In this document: positions 9,082-17,030 of the stretch, one piece after another
Position numbering within the stretch: position 1 is the first letter of the stretch
Layout: every line of letters begins with the position of its first letter
Assembly: GCA_963703165.1 (NCBI GenBank)
Contig: OY969798.1
Location: forward strand, 3,472,001 to 3,536,000
DNA: 64,000 bases
Reading direction: 5' to 3'
Source of the DNA: JBQTKD01 sp963703165
Lineage (GTDB): Bacteria; Actinomycetota; Actinomycetes; Sporichthyales; Sporichthyaceae
Position numbers and translations under genes: made by a program
The notes under the pieces: model-generated
Seen by the model: only the letters and a program-made list of their open reading frames with translations
Told to the model about the DNA's origin: nothing
Databases searched by the model: none

Positions 9082-9094
9082 TGACGCTACGTCA
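9082..9094. terminator. Mini-hairpin at convergent ends
   Basis: TGACG-CTA-CGTCA lies one base after the ATPase stop and includes the stop of the DJ-1-like gene (TCA at 9092-9094). Five perfect pairs, three-base loop, no T-tract. Possible bidirectional end signal. Confidence 0.35.
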
Positions 9095-9771
9095 CTTCGC
9101 CTTGTTGGCGAAGAAGGCCGTCCATGATGCGGCGTACGGCGCGAGCATCTCGCCGACCGCCCCGACCAGCTCCGGCGGCGCGGTGCGCGGGTGCCCGAAG
9201 TTCGGCGCGGCGGCATCGGGTCGTACTGGATGACCAGCTGGACGAAGGCCGGCCGGCCTCCGGCCCGACGGCTGCGGTCGAGGAAGGTCAGGGCGAAGTC
9301 GATGCCGGCGGTCACGCCGCCGGCGGTCATCCGGTTGCGGTCCTGGCAGCACTCGCTCCTCGCTTCGGGGTGATCTCCGGGTAGCTGCGCGAAGTACGGC
9401 AGGTACGCCCAGTGCGTGGCGGCGGTGTAGCCGTCGAGCAGTCCGGCCTCGGCCAGGATCAGCGACCCACTGCAGACCGAGGTCACCCACTCGGCGTTCT
9501 CGCCGGCCTTGCGGAACCAGTCGAGTACGGCCGGGTCGGACATCGGACCGGTCACGTCCCCGGCCCCGCCGGTGAGCACGATGTCGACGTCGGGAGCGTT
9601 GTGCACGCTGTAGTCGGGGATGATCTTCAGACCGGTGTCGGTGGTGATCGGGTCGGTGCTCGCGGCGATGGTGATCACCTCGAACTCCGGGTGCATGCCC
9701 AGCAGTTGGTGCGGGGCCAGCACGTCGAGCATCGTCATCTGTTCGAAGATGAACGCACCTACACGCTTCAT
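9092..9771 (-). pseudogene. DJ-1/PfpI family protein, frame broken once
   Basis: From ATG 9771 (good AGGAG site) the frame reads a DJ-1/PfpI protein: MKRVGAFIFEQMTMLDVLAP, then TGGAGD, and the nucleophile elbow SVCSGSLILAEAGLLDG with its Cys. Near 9207-9211, after VIQYDPMPP, the frame is lost. The expected tail APNFGHPRTAPPELVGAV continues one frame over and ends at 9092. Restoring one base gives an exact 226-residue protein, so this is a single-base deletion, either real or a consensus error. It follows the GlxA-type regulator by 35 bases, as is usual for such pairs. Members include isonitrile hydratases and uncharacterised enzymes. Confidence 0.7.
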
Positions 9772-9806
9772 GCGGTTCTCCTGTCGGGGTTGGTCAGGGT
9801 TCCGGT

Positions 9807-10807
9807 TCAGCCGGCGAGGGTGAGAGTGCTTGCAGTGGTGCCGCCGAAACGACGTCGGTACTCGGCAGGGGTGACGCCCGAGGGTCGAGGGCGAAGGCTC
9901 GGCGCATGCCTTGTTGGTTCCCGAAGCCCGCGGCACGGGCGATGGCGTCGAGCTCGCGGGTGTCACTTTCCAGCAACCGGCGGGCGGTCTCCAGCCGGAC
10001 CCGGTCGACGTAGCGGCCGGGGGACAGGCCGACCTCGGCCGTGAACACGCGGGCGAAGTGGCGAGGGCTCATCGTCATCCGCTCGGCCAGCGCGGTCAGT
10101 GAGAGGTCTGCGTCGGGGTGCTCGGCAATGTGTTGGAGCAGCTCGCGCATGGGGACGCGCTGCGGCAGCTGGGCGGCCAACTGGGCAGAGAACTGGGCCT
10201 GATTGCCGGTGCGGCGCAGGTAGAGGACCAGTAGTTGCGCGATGGACCGCGCGGCATCCGCGCCGACGTCGGCCTCGACGAGCGCGAGCATCAGATCGAA
10301 CCCGGAGGTGACCCCCGCCGAGGTCCACACGTTCCCGTCCTGGACGAAGATCGGCTCGCTCTCCACCCCGACGTTCGGGTGGCGGCCGGCGAACTCGTCG
10401 GTCATCAGCCAGTGCGTGGTCGCGCGCCTGCCCTCGAGCAGACCCGCGGCCGCCAGGATGAACGCCCCGGTACAGATGCCGACGGTGCGTCGCGACCGAC
10501 GTGCGACGCGGGCCACCGCGGCCGACAGCGGCGCGTCGTCGGCCGCGACGTCGTGGGCCACCGGGCCGCCGACCACGATCAGGGTGTCGACGTCGACCTT
10601 GGTGGTGCGCAGATTACGGGCGGGCCCGAGACGGGTGCCCGCCCACAGCTCGATGTCGGACCCGTCGAGCGTCGCGAGCTCGACCAGGTACGGCAGCGGG
10701 CGGTCCGTGCGGCGGGCGAGTTCGTTGGCCATCTCGAGGATGTCGCGCACCCCGAGCAGCTCCATGCCCAGCGCACCCGTGTGCGCGACGATCAGGATCC
10801 GCCTCAT
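9807..10807 (-). pseudogene. GlxA-type AraC regulator with amidase-like domain, frame broken near 3' end
   Basis: The N-terminal half is a DJ-1/PfpI-like sensor domain (VVGGPVAHDV; TVGICTGAFILAAAGLLEGR, with its Cys). The C-terminal half is an AraC/XylS DNA-binding domain (LTALAERMTMSPRHFARVF; DAIARAAGFGNQQGMRRAF). Near 9880-9890 one base is missing: the second helix-turn-helix should end with GVTPAEYRRRFGG, which is present one frame over and stops at 9807. Adding one base makes a 333-residue protein exactly; without it the frame runs on to 9794 with an unrelated tail. It presumably controls the downstream DJ-1-like gene. Lesion or sequencing error cannot be separated here. Confidence 0.72.
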
Positions 10808-10847
10808 GGGTCGAACCTAGGGCGACGGTCGGCCGGCCACAATGACA

Positions 10848-10880
10848 ACTGACGGTCAGTTCTGGCCACCGGGCCAGAAT
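10848..10880. promoter_or_regulatory. Two abutting palindromes upstream of the GlxA-type regulator
   Basis: AACTGAC-G-GTCAGTT (10848-10862) is a perfect 15-bp palindrome. It shares two bases with TTCTGGCC-ACCG-GGCCAGAA (10861-10880), an eight-pair hairpin. They lie between the end of the gene at 10888 and the regulator start at 10807, both on the minus strand. The hairpin fits a terminator for the upstream gene, and the first palindrome fits an operator for the regulator. Both are inferences from symmetry. Confidence 0.5.
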
Positions 10881-10887
10881 CAGGACA

Positions 10888-11316
10888 TCAGAAGGGGGCG
10901 TCGGACAGCGCCCTCTCCAGGCCGAGCCGGTCCGCGGGGGTGACCGTCAGCGCGGGGCAGCGCAGTCGCCCTCCCGGGAGGATCCCTACGGGGTTGTGGA
11001 ACGCGATGCAGACCCCGCCGCGGGTATTGCTGCCGAAGGTCGCGCCCTTGTCCGCCAGTGACAATCGCATCCCGATCGCGCGCCACCAACGGTAGGGCCC
11101 GGTCAGTTTCACGTGGGCGATGTTGGTGCGGCGGGTGCGCATCCGGTAGATCCCGAAGCGAACCTCGATCTCGTCCTCATCGACGTCGATCCAGGACTTG
11201 CCGGGGAGGACGCCGAACGCAGCCAGAGGTGCGAGGTACTTCTGGTCGAACTCGAACTCGAAGCGATGCGGTCTGCACAAGGTCGGCCTCGGGGGATCGG
11301 CCAGGGACTTCTCCAT
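10888..11316 (-). CDS. Conserved actinobacterial hypothetical protein
   Basis: A 142-residue soluble protein with no signal sequence. It contains FGVLPGKSWIDVDEDEIEVRFG, a central VKLTGPYRWWRAIGMRLSL and GATFGSNTRGGVCIAFHNPV, then a C-terminal TVTPADRLGLERAL. I recognise this pattern from uncharacterised actinomycete proteins but can attach no function. The alternating strand pattern suggests a PH-like or small beta-barrel fold, which is only an impression. The ATG at 11316 fits the apparent N-terminus. The gene lies upstream of, and in the same direction as, the GlxA regulator. Confidence 0.65.
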   Translation of the reverse strand: MEKSLADPPRPTLCRPHRFEFEFDQKYLAPLAAFGVLPGKSWIDVDEDEIEVRFGIYRMRTRRTNIAHVKLTGPYRWWRAIGMRLSLADKGATFGSNTRGGVCIAFHNPVGILPGGRLRCPALTVTPADRLGLERALSDAPF

Positions 11317-11622
11317 GTGCTTGGCCTTACCCGGAGATTCTGGGGTCCATACCCGGGGGCGGTGTGACCTCGGAGACGTCGTCGCTGGGTTCGGGTGGTC
11401 TAGCCCTTGCCTTCGAAAGGCTACGAGGGAGTGGTCGTTGGGGTCTGGGGTGCTGTTCAGGTGCTCTCAGCGGGTAGGTGCGACGTGGGTCTGGGGTGCC
11501 CGTTGTGGTTGCTGGTGAAAGAGATGACTGAACGTCAGAAGTGTTGAGAAATACAGGAAATCTCTTTCGTGGAGGCCCGATCCGGGGCGAAACTGTCGGT
11601 GCCCATCTCTGGAGTTATCTTC
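11317..11622. other. Intergenic region with conserved DUF222 upstream element
   Basis: No gene is seen here. A 13-base direct repeat, GGGTCTGGGGTGC, occurs at 11441-11453 and 11487-11499. From 11495 onward, blocks GGTGCCCGTTG (11495-11505), CGTCAGA (11533-11539) and CGAAACTGTCGGTG (11588-11601) recur in the same order and nearly the same spacing before the second DUF222/HNH gene at 54512-54641. In both copies the last block ends exactly 21 bases before the ATG. The element may be a promoter or a duplicated mobile-element flank. Confidence 0.6.
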
Positions 11623-12880
11623 ATGGACACCGCCCTTCTGACTCCCGCGACCGTGGCCGTTCAGGCCGTCGCCGCGGAGATGACGGAGGCGTTGGAGTCC
11701 TTCCACCACATCGACCGATGCATCGACGGTGAGGTCACGGACCTGGTGCTGTCCTGGGCCCAGGTGCTGTCCGCGGCCAAGGCCGGATACCTCAAAGCCG
11801 TCGCTGCCCACGACGCCCGGGGGATCGCCGAGGCGAACGGGGACCTGTCGACCAAGCACTGGCTGGCCGGGGCGCTGAACCTCACGCACCGCGCGGCCAA
11901 GGACGACGTGGCCATGGCCAAGGCGTGCGCCGGTCCGCACAAGCCCGTCGGTGAGGCCCTGGCGTCAGGTGCGGTGAACCCCGAGCAGACGCCCGTGATC
12001 GTGGAAGCGTTGCGCAAGCTGGCCAAGGTCAGCACCGCGGAGCAGGTCGACTTCGCCCGCGACCGGATGCTCGAGGCCGCCGCCCACGTCAACGCCACCG
12101 ACCTGCATGAGCTCGGCGCAACGGATCCTGAACCGCGCCGACACCGACGGCCCCGAGCCGGACGAACGCACCCACCCCCGGTCGGTGACCTACACCAACC
12201 ACGCCGACGGCACCCAGTCGGTGCACTACCGCGACGGGATCGAGCAGGTCGCCAAGCTCAAGGCCGCGATCGCCGCCCTGGAACGCCCCGACGACGCCGA
12301 CGACCTCCGCTCCACCCCCCAACGCCGCGCCGACGCCATGCGCGACATCGTCGAGAAGACCCTGCGCACCGGGGACCTCCCGAACTCGCGCGGTGTCGCC
12401 CCGCATCTGAGCCTGGTCATCGGTCTTGAGACGTTGAAGGGCTTGGACCAAGCCACCTACGGCGCCCTTGCCACCGGCTCGGCTTTGTCTCCGGCAGCGG
12501 TCAAGCTCTTGGCGTGCGACGCGGCGATCACCCCGATCGTGCTGGACAAGAACGGTGTCCCGCTGTCGGTGGGCCGCACCTACCGCGGCGTGACCGCGGC
12601 GATCTGGAAAGCCCTCGTTGCGCGCGACGGCGGCTGCGTCCACGCCGGCTGTACCGCACCGCCCTGGCTTTGCAGGGCCCACCACATTCGGTGGTGGGAA
12701 CACGGCGGCATCACGTCGGTCGAGAACGGTGTGCTGCTGTGCGAAAAACACCACCGCGGAGTACATCTGCACGGCTGGGAGATTCGCCTGGGGCCGGACG
12801 GTATCCCCGAGATGATCCCCCCGAAATGACCCCGCCGTAACAGCTACTGGCAGATCCAACGCGACCTGCTCAAGGAATGA
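11623..12880 (+). pseudogene. DUF222/HNH endonuclease (REP13E12-type), decayed
   Basis: ATG 11623 starts a DUF222 N-terminal domain (MDTALLTPATVAVQ through DFARDRMLEAAAHVNATDLHEL). Near 12118 one extra base breaks the frame. Dropping it gives HELAQRILNRADTDG and the rest: LPNSRGVAPHLSLVIGLETL, then the HNH core CTAPPWLCRAHHIRWWEHGG and NGVLLCEKHHRGVHLHGWEIRL. A TGA at 12827-12829 stops the protein after EMIPPK, but the same frame continues PRRNSYWQIQRDLLKE to a TGA at 12878-12880, matching the natural C-terminus of this family. It therefore carries a frame break and an in-frame stop. Such proteins are putative nucleases in dispersed actinobacterial repeats. Confidence 0.75.
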
Positions 12881-12902
12881 CGGCCCGGAGCAGTCAGACC
12901 GG

Positions 12903-13751
12903 TCAGCTCATCGCCCAGCGGATGCCGCGCACCAACGCGTGCCCGCCCATGCGCACGGCCGTCGATTCGGCGACGGGTAGGTACGGCAGCCGCAGGGGTA
13001 CGCGGGCCCACAGCGGCATCATCGACACCGCGTTGGCGGCCAGCACCGCGTACGGCGCCCGCGCGGGCAGCGGGATCGGCGGGCTGAGCAGCAGGAAGCG
13101 GGCCGCTGCCCGTGCCTGCGCCGTGCCGCGCAACTCCGGGCGGAACGACTCGAGCTGATTGGCGAGTTCGGCCACCGTGTACGGCGGATCCTCGACGCCG
13201 AGTGCGACAGCGATCTGTGCGGTGTCCGCGACGTACCCGTCGCCACCAGCGGCGTCGAGCGGCCTGCGGCCGTAGCGCTGGTGCGCGCGCAGGAAGCTGT
13301 CGATCTCCGCGACGTGCACCCACTTCAGCAGGTGCGGATCCGAAGCCGCATAGGGCGTGCCGTCCTCGGCCACCCCGGTGACCCGTTCGTGGATCGCACG
13401 GACCCGATCGATCGAACGCTGGGCCTCGTCAGCGGTGGCGTAGGTGGTCGCGGCCAGGAACGTGGCCGTTCGCTGCAGACGACCGAGCGGGTTGTCGCGG
13501 AAGCCGTCGTGATCGGACACCGCAGCCATCGCGAGCGGATGCAGCGACTGCAACAGCAGGGCGCGCAGACCACCCACGAACATCGACGTGTCGCCGTGCA
13601 CGGTGCGGATCGGTCGGTCCGGGGCGAACCAGCGCGGTCCGGGGGACTCGTGGATCCGCGCGCGGTTGACCGGTCCCTCAGGCCCGGCCACGCGAAGGAA
13701 GATCTCCTGGCCGGCGCGGGTCCGGATCCTCTTCACATCGAGCAGCGCCAC
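12903..13751 (-). CDS. Oxygenase MpaB family (DUF2236) protein
   Basis: A 282-residue DUF2236 protein. This is the family of the fungal oxygenase MpaB and bacterial latex-clearing (Lcp) proteins, helical proteins that bind heme b and cleave C=C bonds. Visible family marks are LRALLLQSLHPLAMAAVSDHDGFRDNP (Q-S-L-H-P, with a candidate heme His), ATTYATADEAQRSIDRVRAIHERVTG, and LLKWVHVAEIDSFLRAHQRYG. GTG start at 13751. No signal peptide, so probably cytosolic. It converges on the decayed HNH gene and shares no obvious operon. Confidence 0.82.
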   Translation of the reverse strand: MALLDVKRIRTRAGQEIFLRVAGPEGPVNRARIHESPGPRWFAPDRPIRTVHGDTSMFVGGLRALLLQSLHPLAMAAVSDHDGFRDNPLGRLQRTATFLAATTYATADEAQRSIDRVRAIHERVTGVAEDGTPYAASDPHLLKWVHVAEIDSFLRAHQRYGRRPLDAAGGDGYVADTAQIAVALGVEDPPYTVAELANQLESFRPELRGTAQARAAARFLLLSPPIPLPARAPYAVLAANAVSMMPLWARVPLRLPYLPVAESTAVRMGGHALVRGIRWAMS

Positions 13752-13772
13752 TGTTCGACCATAGCTCCGGAA

Positions 13773-14450
13773 TCAGCTCGGCTCGGGCGAGAGCACGGCA
13801 GAGACCCCGGCCCAGCCTGCGAACCACCCCAGCGCCTCGACGAGCGCGGCCCACTCCTCGGGCGCTACGTCGCGGCGCGGCCAGCTGATGGCCTTACCCA
13901 GTTCCTCGACCTCGGCCCGGATGCGCTCGAGGGTCTCCCGGGTGCGGGTCCGCGTCGCTTCGTCCACGGATTTGCCGGCCGCGAGCAGATGCATGCGGCA
14001 CAGGGGCCCGGACCCGCCGAGGCATTCCGGGCAGGTCCGCGGTTCCCACGTCGCCCGGCTGCCGACGAGCAGCGCAGTCATCCGCGTGCGTGCGTTGATC
14101 TGGGCCTGGTCCTCGTCCCACCCGCCCTCCAGCCGCAGGGGGTTGGCGGGACCGACGTAGTCGCAGGTGATGCAGGTGCCGTCCACGCGCAGCTTGTTCG
14201 CCCAGCGTCGTCCGGATTCCAGCGCGGTGCCGGCGCGGGTGAGCAGGTCCTCGTAGAGGACCAAGGTGCCACGGGGCGTGAGACGCAGTTCGACCTCGCT
14301 GGTGACATAGCACCAGGTGTGGCGCGGGCAGAACCCCCAGGCGGCGGCCAATCGCGCCCGGGTGGCGTGGCTCATGATCGCCCCGTCGAGGAACCACCAC
14401 AGTTGCTTGGTCTCCAGGACGCTCAACTGCAGGGGCTCGGTCGGGGTCAC
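13773..14450 (-). CDS. Cysteine-rich hypothetical protein
   Basis: About 225 residues from a GTG at 14450 (VTPTEPLQLSVLETKQLWWF). Three cysteine clusters suggest zinc binding: WGFCPRHTWCYV, DGTCITCDYVGP, and CPECLGGSGPLCRMHLLAAG. The C-terminus is helical (ERIRAEVEELGKAISW). It resembles uncharacterised proteins of environmental actinomycetes (possibly the DUF6062 type); I cannot give a function. It starts 22 bases after the CAP-domain gene on the same strand, so the two are probably co-transcribed. Confidence 0.6.
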   Translation of the reverse strand: MTPTEPLQLSVLETKQLWWFLDGAIMSHATRARLAAAWGFCPRHTWCYVTSEVELRLTPRGTLVLYEDLLTRAGTALESGRRWANKLRVDGTCITCDYVGPANPLRLEGGWDEDQAQINARTRMTALLVGSRATWEPRTCPECLGGSGPLCRMHLLAAGKSVDEATRTRTRETLERIRAEVEELGKAISWPRRDVAPEEWAALVEALGWFAGWAGVSAVLSPEPS

Positions 14451-14472
14451 CGTCCGAGATTCTGGCAGTCGG

Positions 14473-14967
14473 TCAGTAGCCGAAGTCCTGGACCCAGTAG
14501 TGCCCGACCGGGTTGTAGCCCACGCCGATCCTCTTGAACGAGCACGTGAGGATGTTGCGCTTGTGCCCGGGGGAGTCCATCCACGCCTGCACGACCGACC
14601 ACGACGAGGTGAAACCGCGGGCGATGTTCTCACCGCCGGGGTAGGTGTAACCCGTCCTCTTGATCCGCTTCTGCCAGGTGGTTCCGTCCTTGGACGTGTG
14701 GCTGAAGTAGTTCTTCGCGGACATGTCGTCGGCGTGCCGTTGGGCGGCGAGGCTGAGCTTCGAATCGATCGCCAGCGGTTTGCAGCCCGCCTTCTTGCGA
14801 GCAGAGTCGGTGAACGTGTCGATCTTGGTGCGGATGGTCGCCAACGAACTGGCGGCGTCCGACGCACCGGCGGTGTGGATCTGGAAGGTGAACGCCGCGC
14901 TCAGACCGAGGGCGGTGACGGCGGCTCGGTTGCGCCAGACGCAACCGTGCGGGGGGTGCTGGTTCAC
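14473..14967 (-). CDS. Secreted CAP-domain (SCP-like) protein
   Basis: A 164-residue exported protein. The N-terminus RNRAAVTALGLSAAFTF is a signal sequence, and the body is a CAP/SCP-PR1 domain: LAAQRHADDMSAKNYFSHTS, GENIARGF, VQAWMDSPGHKRNILTCSF and YWVQDFGY. The CAP cavity histidine/glutamate set is represented by H in QRHADDM, E in GENIA and H in SPGHKRNIL. Bacterial members are mostly uncharacterised and some act on cell-wall or lipid ligands. Start is probably GTG 14967. Confidence 0.88.
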   Translation of the reverse strand: MNQHPPHGCVWRNRAAVTALGLSAAFTFQIHTAGASDAASSLATIRTKIDTFTDSARKKAGCKPLAIDSKLSLAAQRHADDMSAKNYFSHTSKDGTTWQKRIKRTGYTYPGGENIARGFTSSWSVVQAWMDSPGHKRNILTCSFKRIGVGYNPVGHYWVQDFGY

Positions 14968-15145
14968 TGCTCGGGCTCCGGGGACGCGTCCGATGTTGCT
15001 GGGCTCATCGACGCCGACGCCTGGACTCTTGAGGGACCGTCATGGCTGCAAACGGGCATAGCTGACGGGCAGTCATGATCCGTTGCCAAGTCCGACCGAA
15101 CGGTGGATCTGCAAAGCGGACATCTCCGCCAGGAGGTGATCTAAG

Positions 15146-15177
15146 TTGTAGCTTATATAAGTCAAGACGTATATGAT
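15146..15177 (+). promoter_or_regulatory. Promoter and palindromic operator of the ArsR-type gene
   Basis: An AT-rich island in G+C-rich DNA holds TTGTAG (15146-15151), the perfect palindrome CTTATATAAG (15152-15161) and TATGAT (15172-15177). TATGAT is six bases before the ATG at 15184, which would give a leaderless transcript. The palindrome between the hexamers is where an ArsR-type repressor would block RNA polymerase. Inference from position and symmetry. Confidence 0.55.
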
Positions 15178-15183
15178 GGGCCG

Positions 15184-15513
15184 ATGCACGCACTCGACGT
15201 CCTGGGCGACCCGGTCCGCCGGCGGATCCTGGAGTTGCTCGCGGACGGCGAGCGCCCGGCCGGTGGGGTCGTGGAGGTGATCGGGACGCAGTTCGGCATC
15301 AGTCAGCCTGCGGTGTCCCAGCACCTGCGGGTGCTCCGGGAGAGCGGCTTCGTGCAGGTTCGCGCCGACGGTGCACGACGGATCTACGCATTGCGGTCCG
15401 AACCGCTGCGGGAGGCCGAGATGTGGCTGGGGCAGTTCCGCCGCATCTGGGCACCCCGCCTGGACGCGCTGGCCACCGAGGTCGCGCGAGGCAAACGGAA
15501 GGGGAAGAGCTGA
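15184..15513 (+). CDS. ArsR-family winged-helix regulator
   Basis: A 109-residue ArsR/SmtB-fold regulator: MHALDVLGDPVRRRILELLADG, then the recognition helix region FGISQPAVSQHLRVLRESGFVQV and wing VRADGARRIYAL. No cysteine metal site is seen, so it belongs to the non-metal group that is usually paired with SRPBCC proteins. Its stop overlaps the ATG of the SRPBCC gene (TGATG), so the two are translationally coupled. It probably represses its own promoter through the CTTATATAAG palindrome. Confidence 0.88.
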   Translation: MHALDVLGDPVRRRILELLADGERPAGGVVEVIGTQFGISQPAVSQHLRVLRESGFVQVRADGARRIYALRSEPLREAEMWLGQFRRIWAPRLDALATEVARGKRKGKS

Positions 15514-16130
15514 TGAGTGGGACGCGCGAACGCGGTTTGGAAACTCGGGTCGTCGACGGGCGTGAAGCGAAGGTCCAACTGATCGACCGGGAGTACCCGA
15601 CCGACCCCGACGATCTCTGGAACGCCCTCACGGATCCCGAACGTCTGGCCCGATGGTTCCTGCCGGTTGAGGGCGAACTACGCCTTGGCGGTCGGTATCA
15701 GCTGGTGGGCAATGCCGGTGGCACGGTGACGGTCTGCGATCCGCCGTCGTCGTTCGCGGCTACGTGGGAGTTCGGCGGTGGGATCAGTTGGATCGAGGTC
15801 GAACTGACGGCGGTCGCCGCCGATCGCACCCGGTTCACGTTGCGGCACATCGCGCACCCCGAGGAGCACTGGGCGCTGTACGGTCCGGCGGCGACGGGCA
15901 TCGGTTGGGACCTCGCCCTCCGTGGGCTCGAGGCGCATCTACGCACCGGCGAGCCGAACGACGCCCAGGAGTTCGAGGCCTGGACCATGAGCCCGGAGGG
16001 GCTGGCTTTCATGCGTGCGAGCGGGGAACAGTGGTGCGCGGTCGACATCGCCGACGGTACCGACCCGGCACAGGCCCGCGAAGTCTCCGAGCGCACCATC
16101 GCGTTCTACTCCGGCACCACGCCGGAGTGA
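15513..16130 (+). CDS. SRPBCC (AHSA1-like) domain protein
   Basis: A 205-residue START/SRPBCC-fold protein of the AHSA1 type: YPTDPDDLWNALTDPERLARWFLPVEGELRLGG is the hallmark N-terminal helix-grip entry, with TVTVCDPPSSFAATWEFGG and FTLRHIAHPEEHW following. Such proteins bind a small hydrophobic ligand in a deep cavity and are very often encoded just after an ArsR regulator, as here. ATG 15513 is chosen because it overlaps the regulator stop. The ligand is unknown. Confidence 0.85.
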   Translation: MSGTRERGLETRVVDGREAKVQLIDREYPTDPDDLWNALTDPERLARWFLPVEGELRLGGRYQLVGNAGGTVTVCDPPSSFAATWEFGGGISWIEVELTAVAADRTRFTLRHIAHPEEHWALYGPAATGIGWDLALRGLEAHLRTGEPNDAQEFEAWTMSPEGLAFMRASGEQWCAVDIADGTDPAQAREVSERTIAFYSGTTPE

Positions 16131-16147
16131 GCTGACCGCACGTCAGC
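16131..16147. terminator. Mini-hairpin GCTGAC-CGCAC-GTCAGC
   Basis: Six perfect pairs with a five-base loop directly follow the SRPBCC stop (16128-16130) and contain the reverse-strand stop of the thioesterase gene (16143-16145). No T-tract. One of the recurring convergent-end hairpins of this window. Confidence 0.4.
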
Positions 16148-16919
16148 GGGGGAGACGGGCGAGCTGACGGGAGCGCACGATCAGTCGGCCGTCGACGTCG
16201 GCGACGTCCATCGACTCGTCGAACCATCCGTCGCGCAGCTCCCCGGCCAGGGCCACCACAGCCAACGGCCCGGGGGCGGGCACGGCGTGCAGATAGGCCG
16301 TCAGTTGGACGGTGGGGGCCCAGCCGATGTTGCCGAGCCGATGCACCGTCGGCACGAGTGCGTCGGCGGCCAGGAGGGCGAACAGCGGGTCGGGAGGTTC
16401 CGGGGCGAGCAGATCGACCCAGGCCTTGATCAGCGGCTCGCCGGGGGTACGGGGATCCGCGCCGGGCACATAGTGAAAGCCCACCCGGTCGAGGATGTCG
16501 ATGCCCGGCGTGCGCTCGACGATCGGCAGGCACTCCTGCAGTGGCGGGAGCGAGGGCTGCGTCTCAGCGAGGTCGATCACGCCGGACGGGGCGTCACCCA
16601 GCACCATCGTCGCGTCCAGTGCGGGCCCATTGTCGTCCTGGCTCAGGACGACGTGAGCGTGCGTCGCCGTCCTCCCGGAACGCACGATCCGCACCTCGAT
16701 CCGCGCCGGGCCCTGGCTGCCGGGGCGCAGGAACGACGCGGAGACGACGTGCGTGAACTCGCGACCCGTGGCGTGCAGCGCGGCGCGGGCCATGACGGCC
16801 AGCAGGTACCCGCCGTTGGCGTTGCCGAACACACCCCACGTGGCGTCGATCTGCGCCGCGTAGATCCCGTCGCCGACCGGTTCGACTGCGGTGGCGACGG
16901 CGAAGCTCGTGCTGTCCAT
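16143..16919 (-). CDS. Acyl-CoA thioesterase-like (hotdog, TesB-type) protein
   Basis: A 258-residue double-hotdog protein of the thioesterase-like superfamily. The N-terminal hotdog shows WGVFGNANGGYLLAVMARAAL (helix wrapped by the sheet) and HVVSASFLRPGSQGPARIEVRIVRSGRT. The C-terminal half repeats the fold with GEPLIKAWVDLL and LTAYLHAVPAPGPL. Members hydrolyse acyl-CoA esters. No catalytic residue set can be assigned confidently from sequence alone. Start ATG 16919. Divergent from the MFS gene. Confidence 0.75.
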   Translation of the reverse strand: MDSTSFAVATAVEPVGDGIYAAQIDATWGVFGNANGGYLLAVMARAALHATGREFTHVVSASFLRPGSQGPARIEVRIVRSGRTATHAHVVLSQDDNGPALDATMVLGDAPSGVIDLAETQPSLPPLQECLPIVERTPGIDILDRVGFHYVPGADPRTPGEPLIKAWVDLLAPEPPDPLFALLAADALVPTVHRLGNIGWAPTVQLTAYLHAVPAPGPLAVVALAGELRDGWFDESMDVADVDGRLIVRSRQLARLPR

Positions 16920-17030
16920 GGCCCCCCGTACGACGTCGCTCGGGATGGTACGTCGCCAGGTGCCGGCGCAGCGAGTCGGCAGCGGCGCACATTGCGCTCA
17001 GATCCGGACACGAACCGAGAGGCCGTCGGC

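Noticed and set aside
16287..17030. A long N-terminal extension of the MFS transporter frame
   Set aside because: The stretch is antisense to a good thioesterase gene and has no transporter features; a GTG with a ribosome site at 17031 fits.
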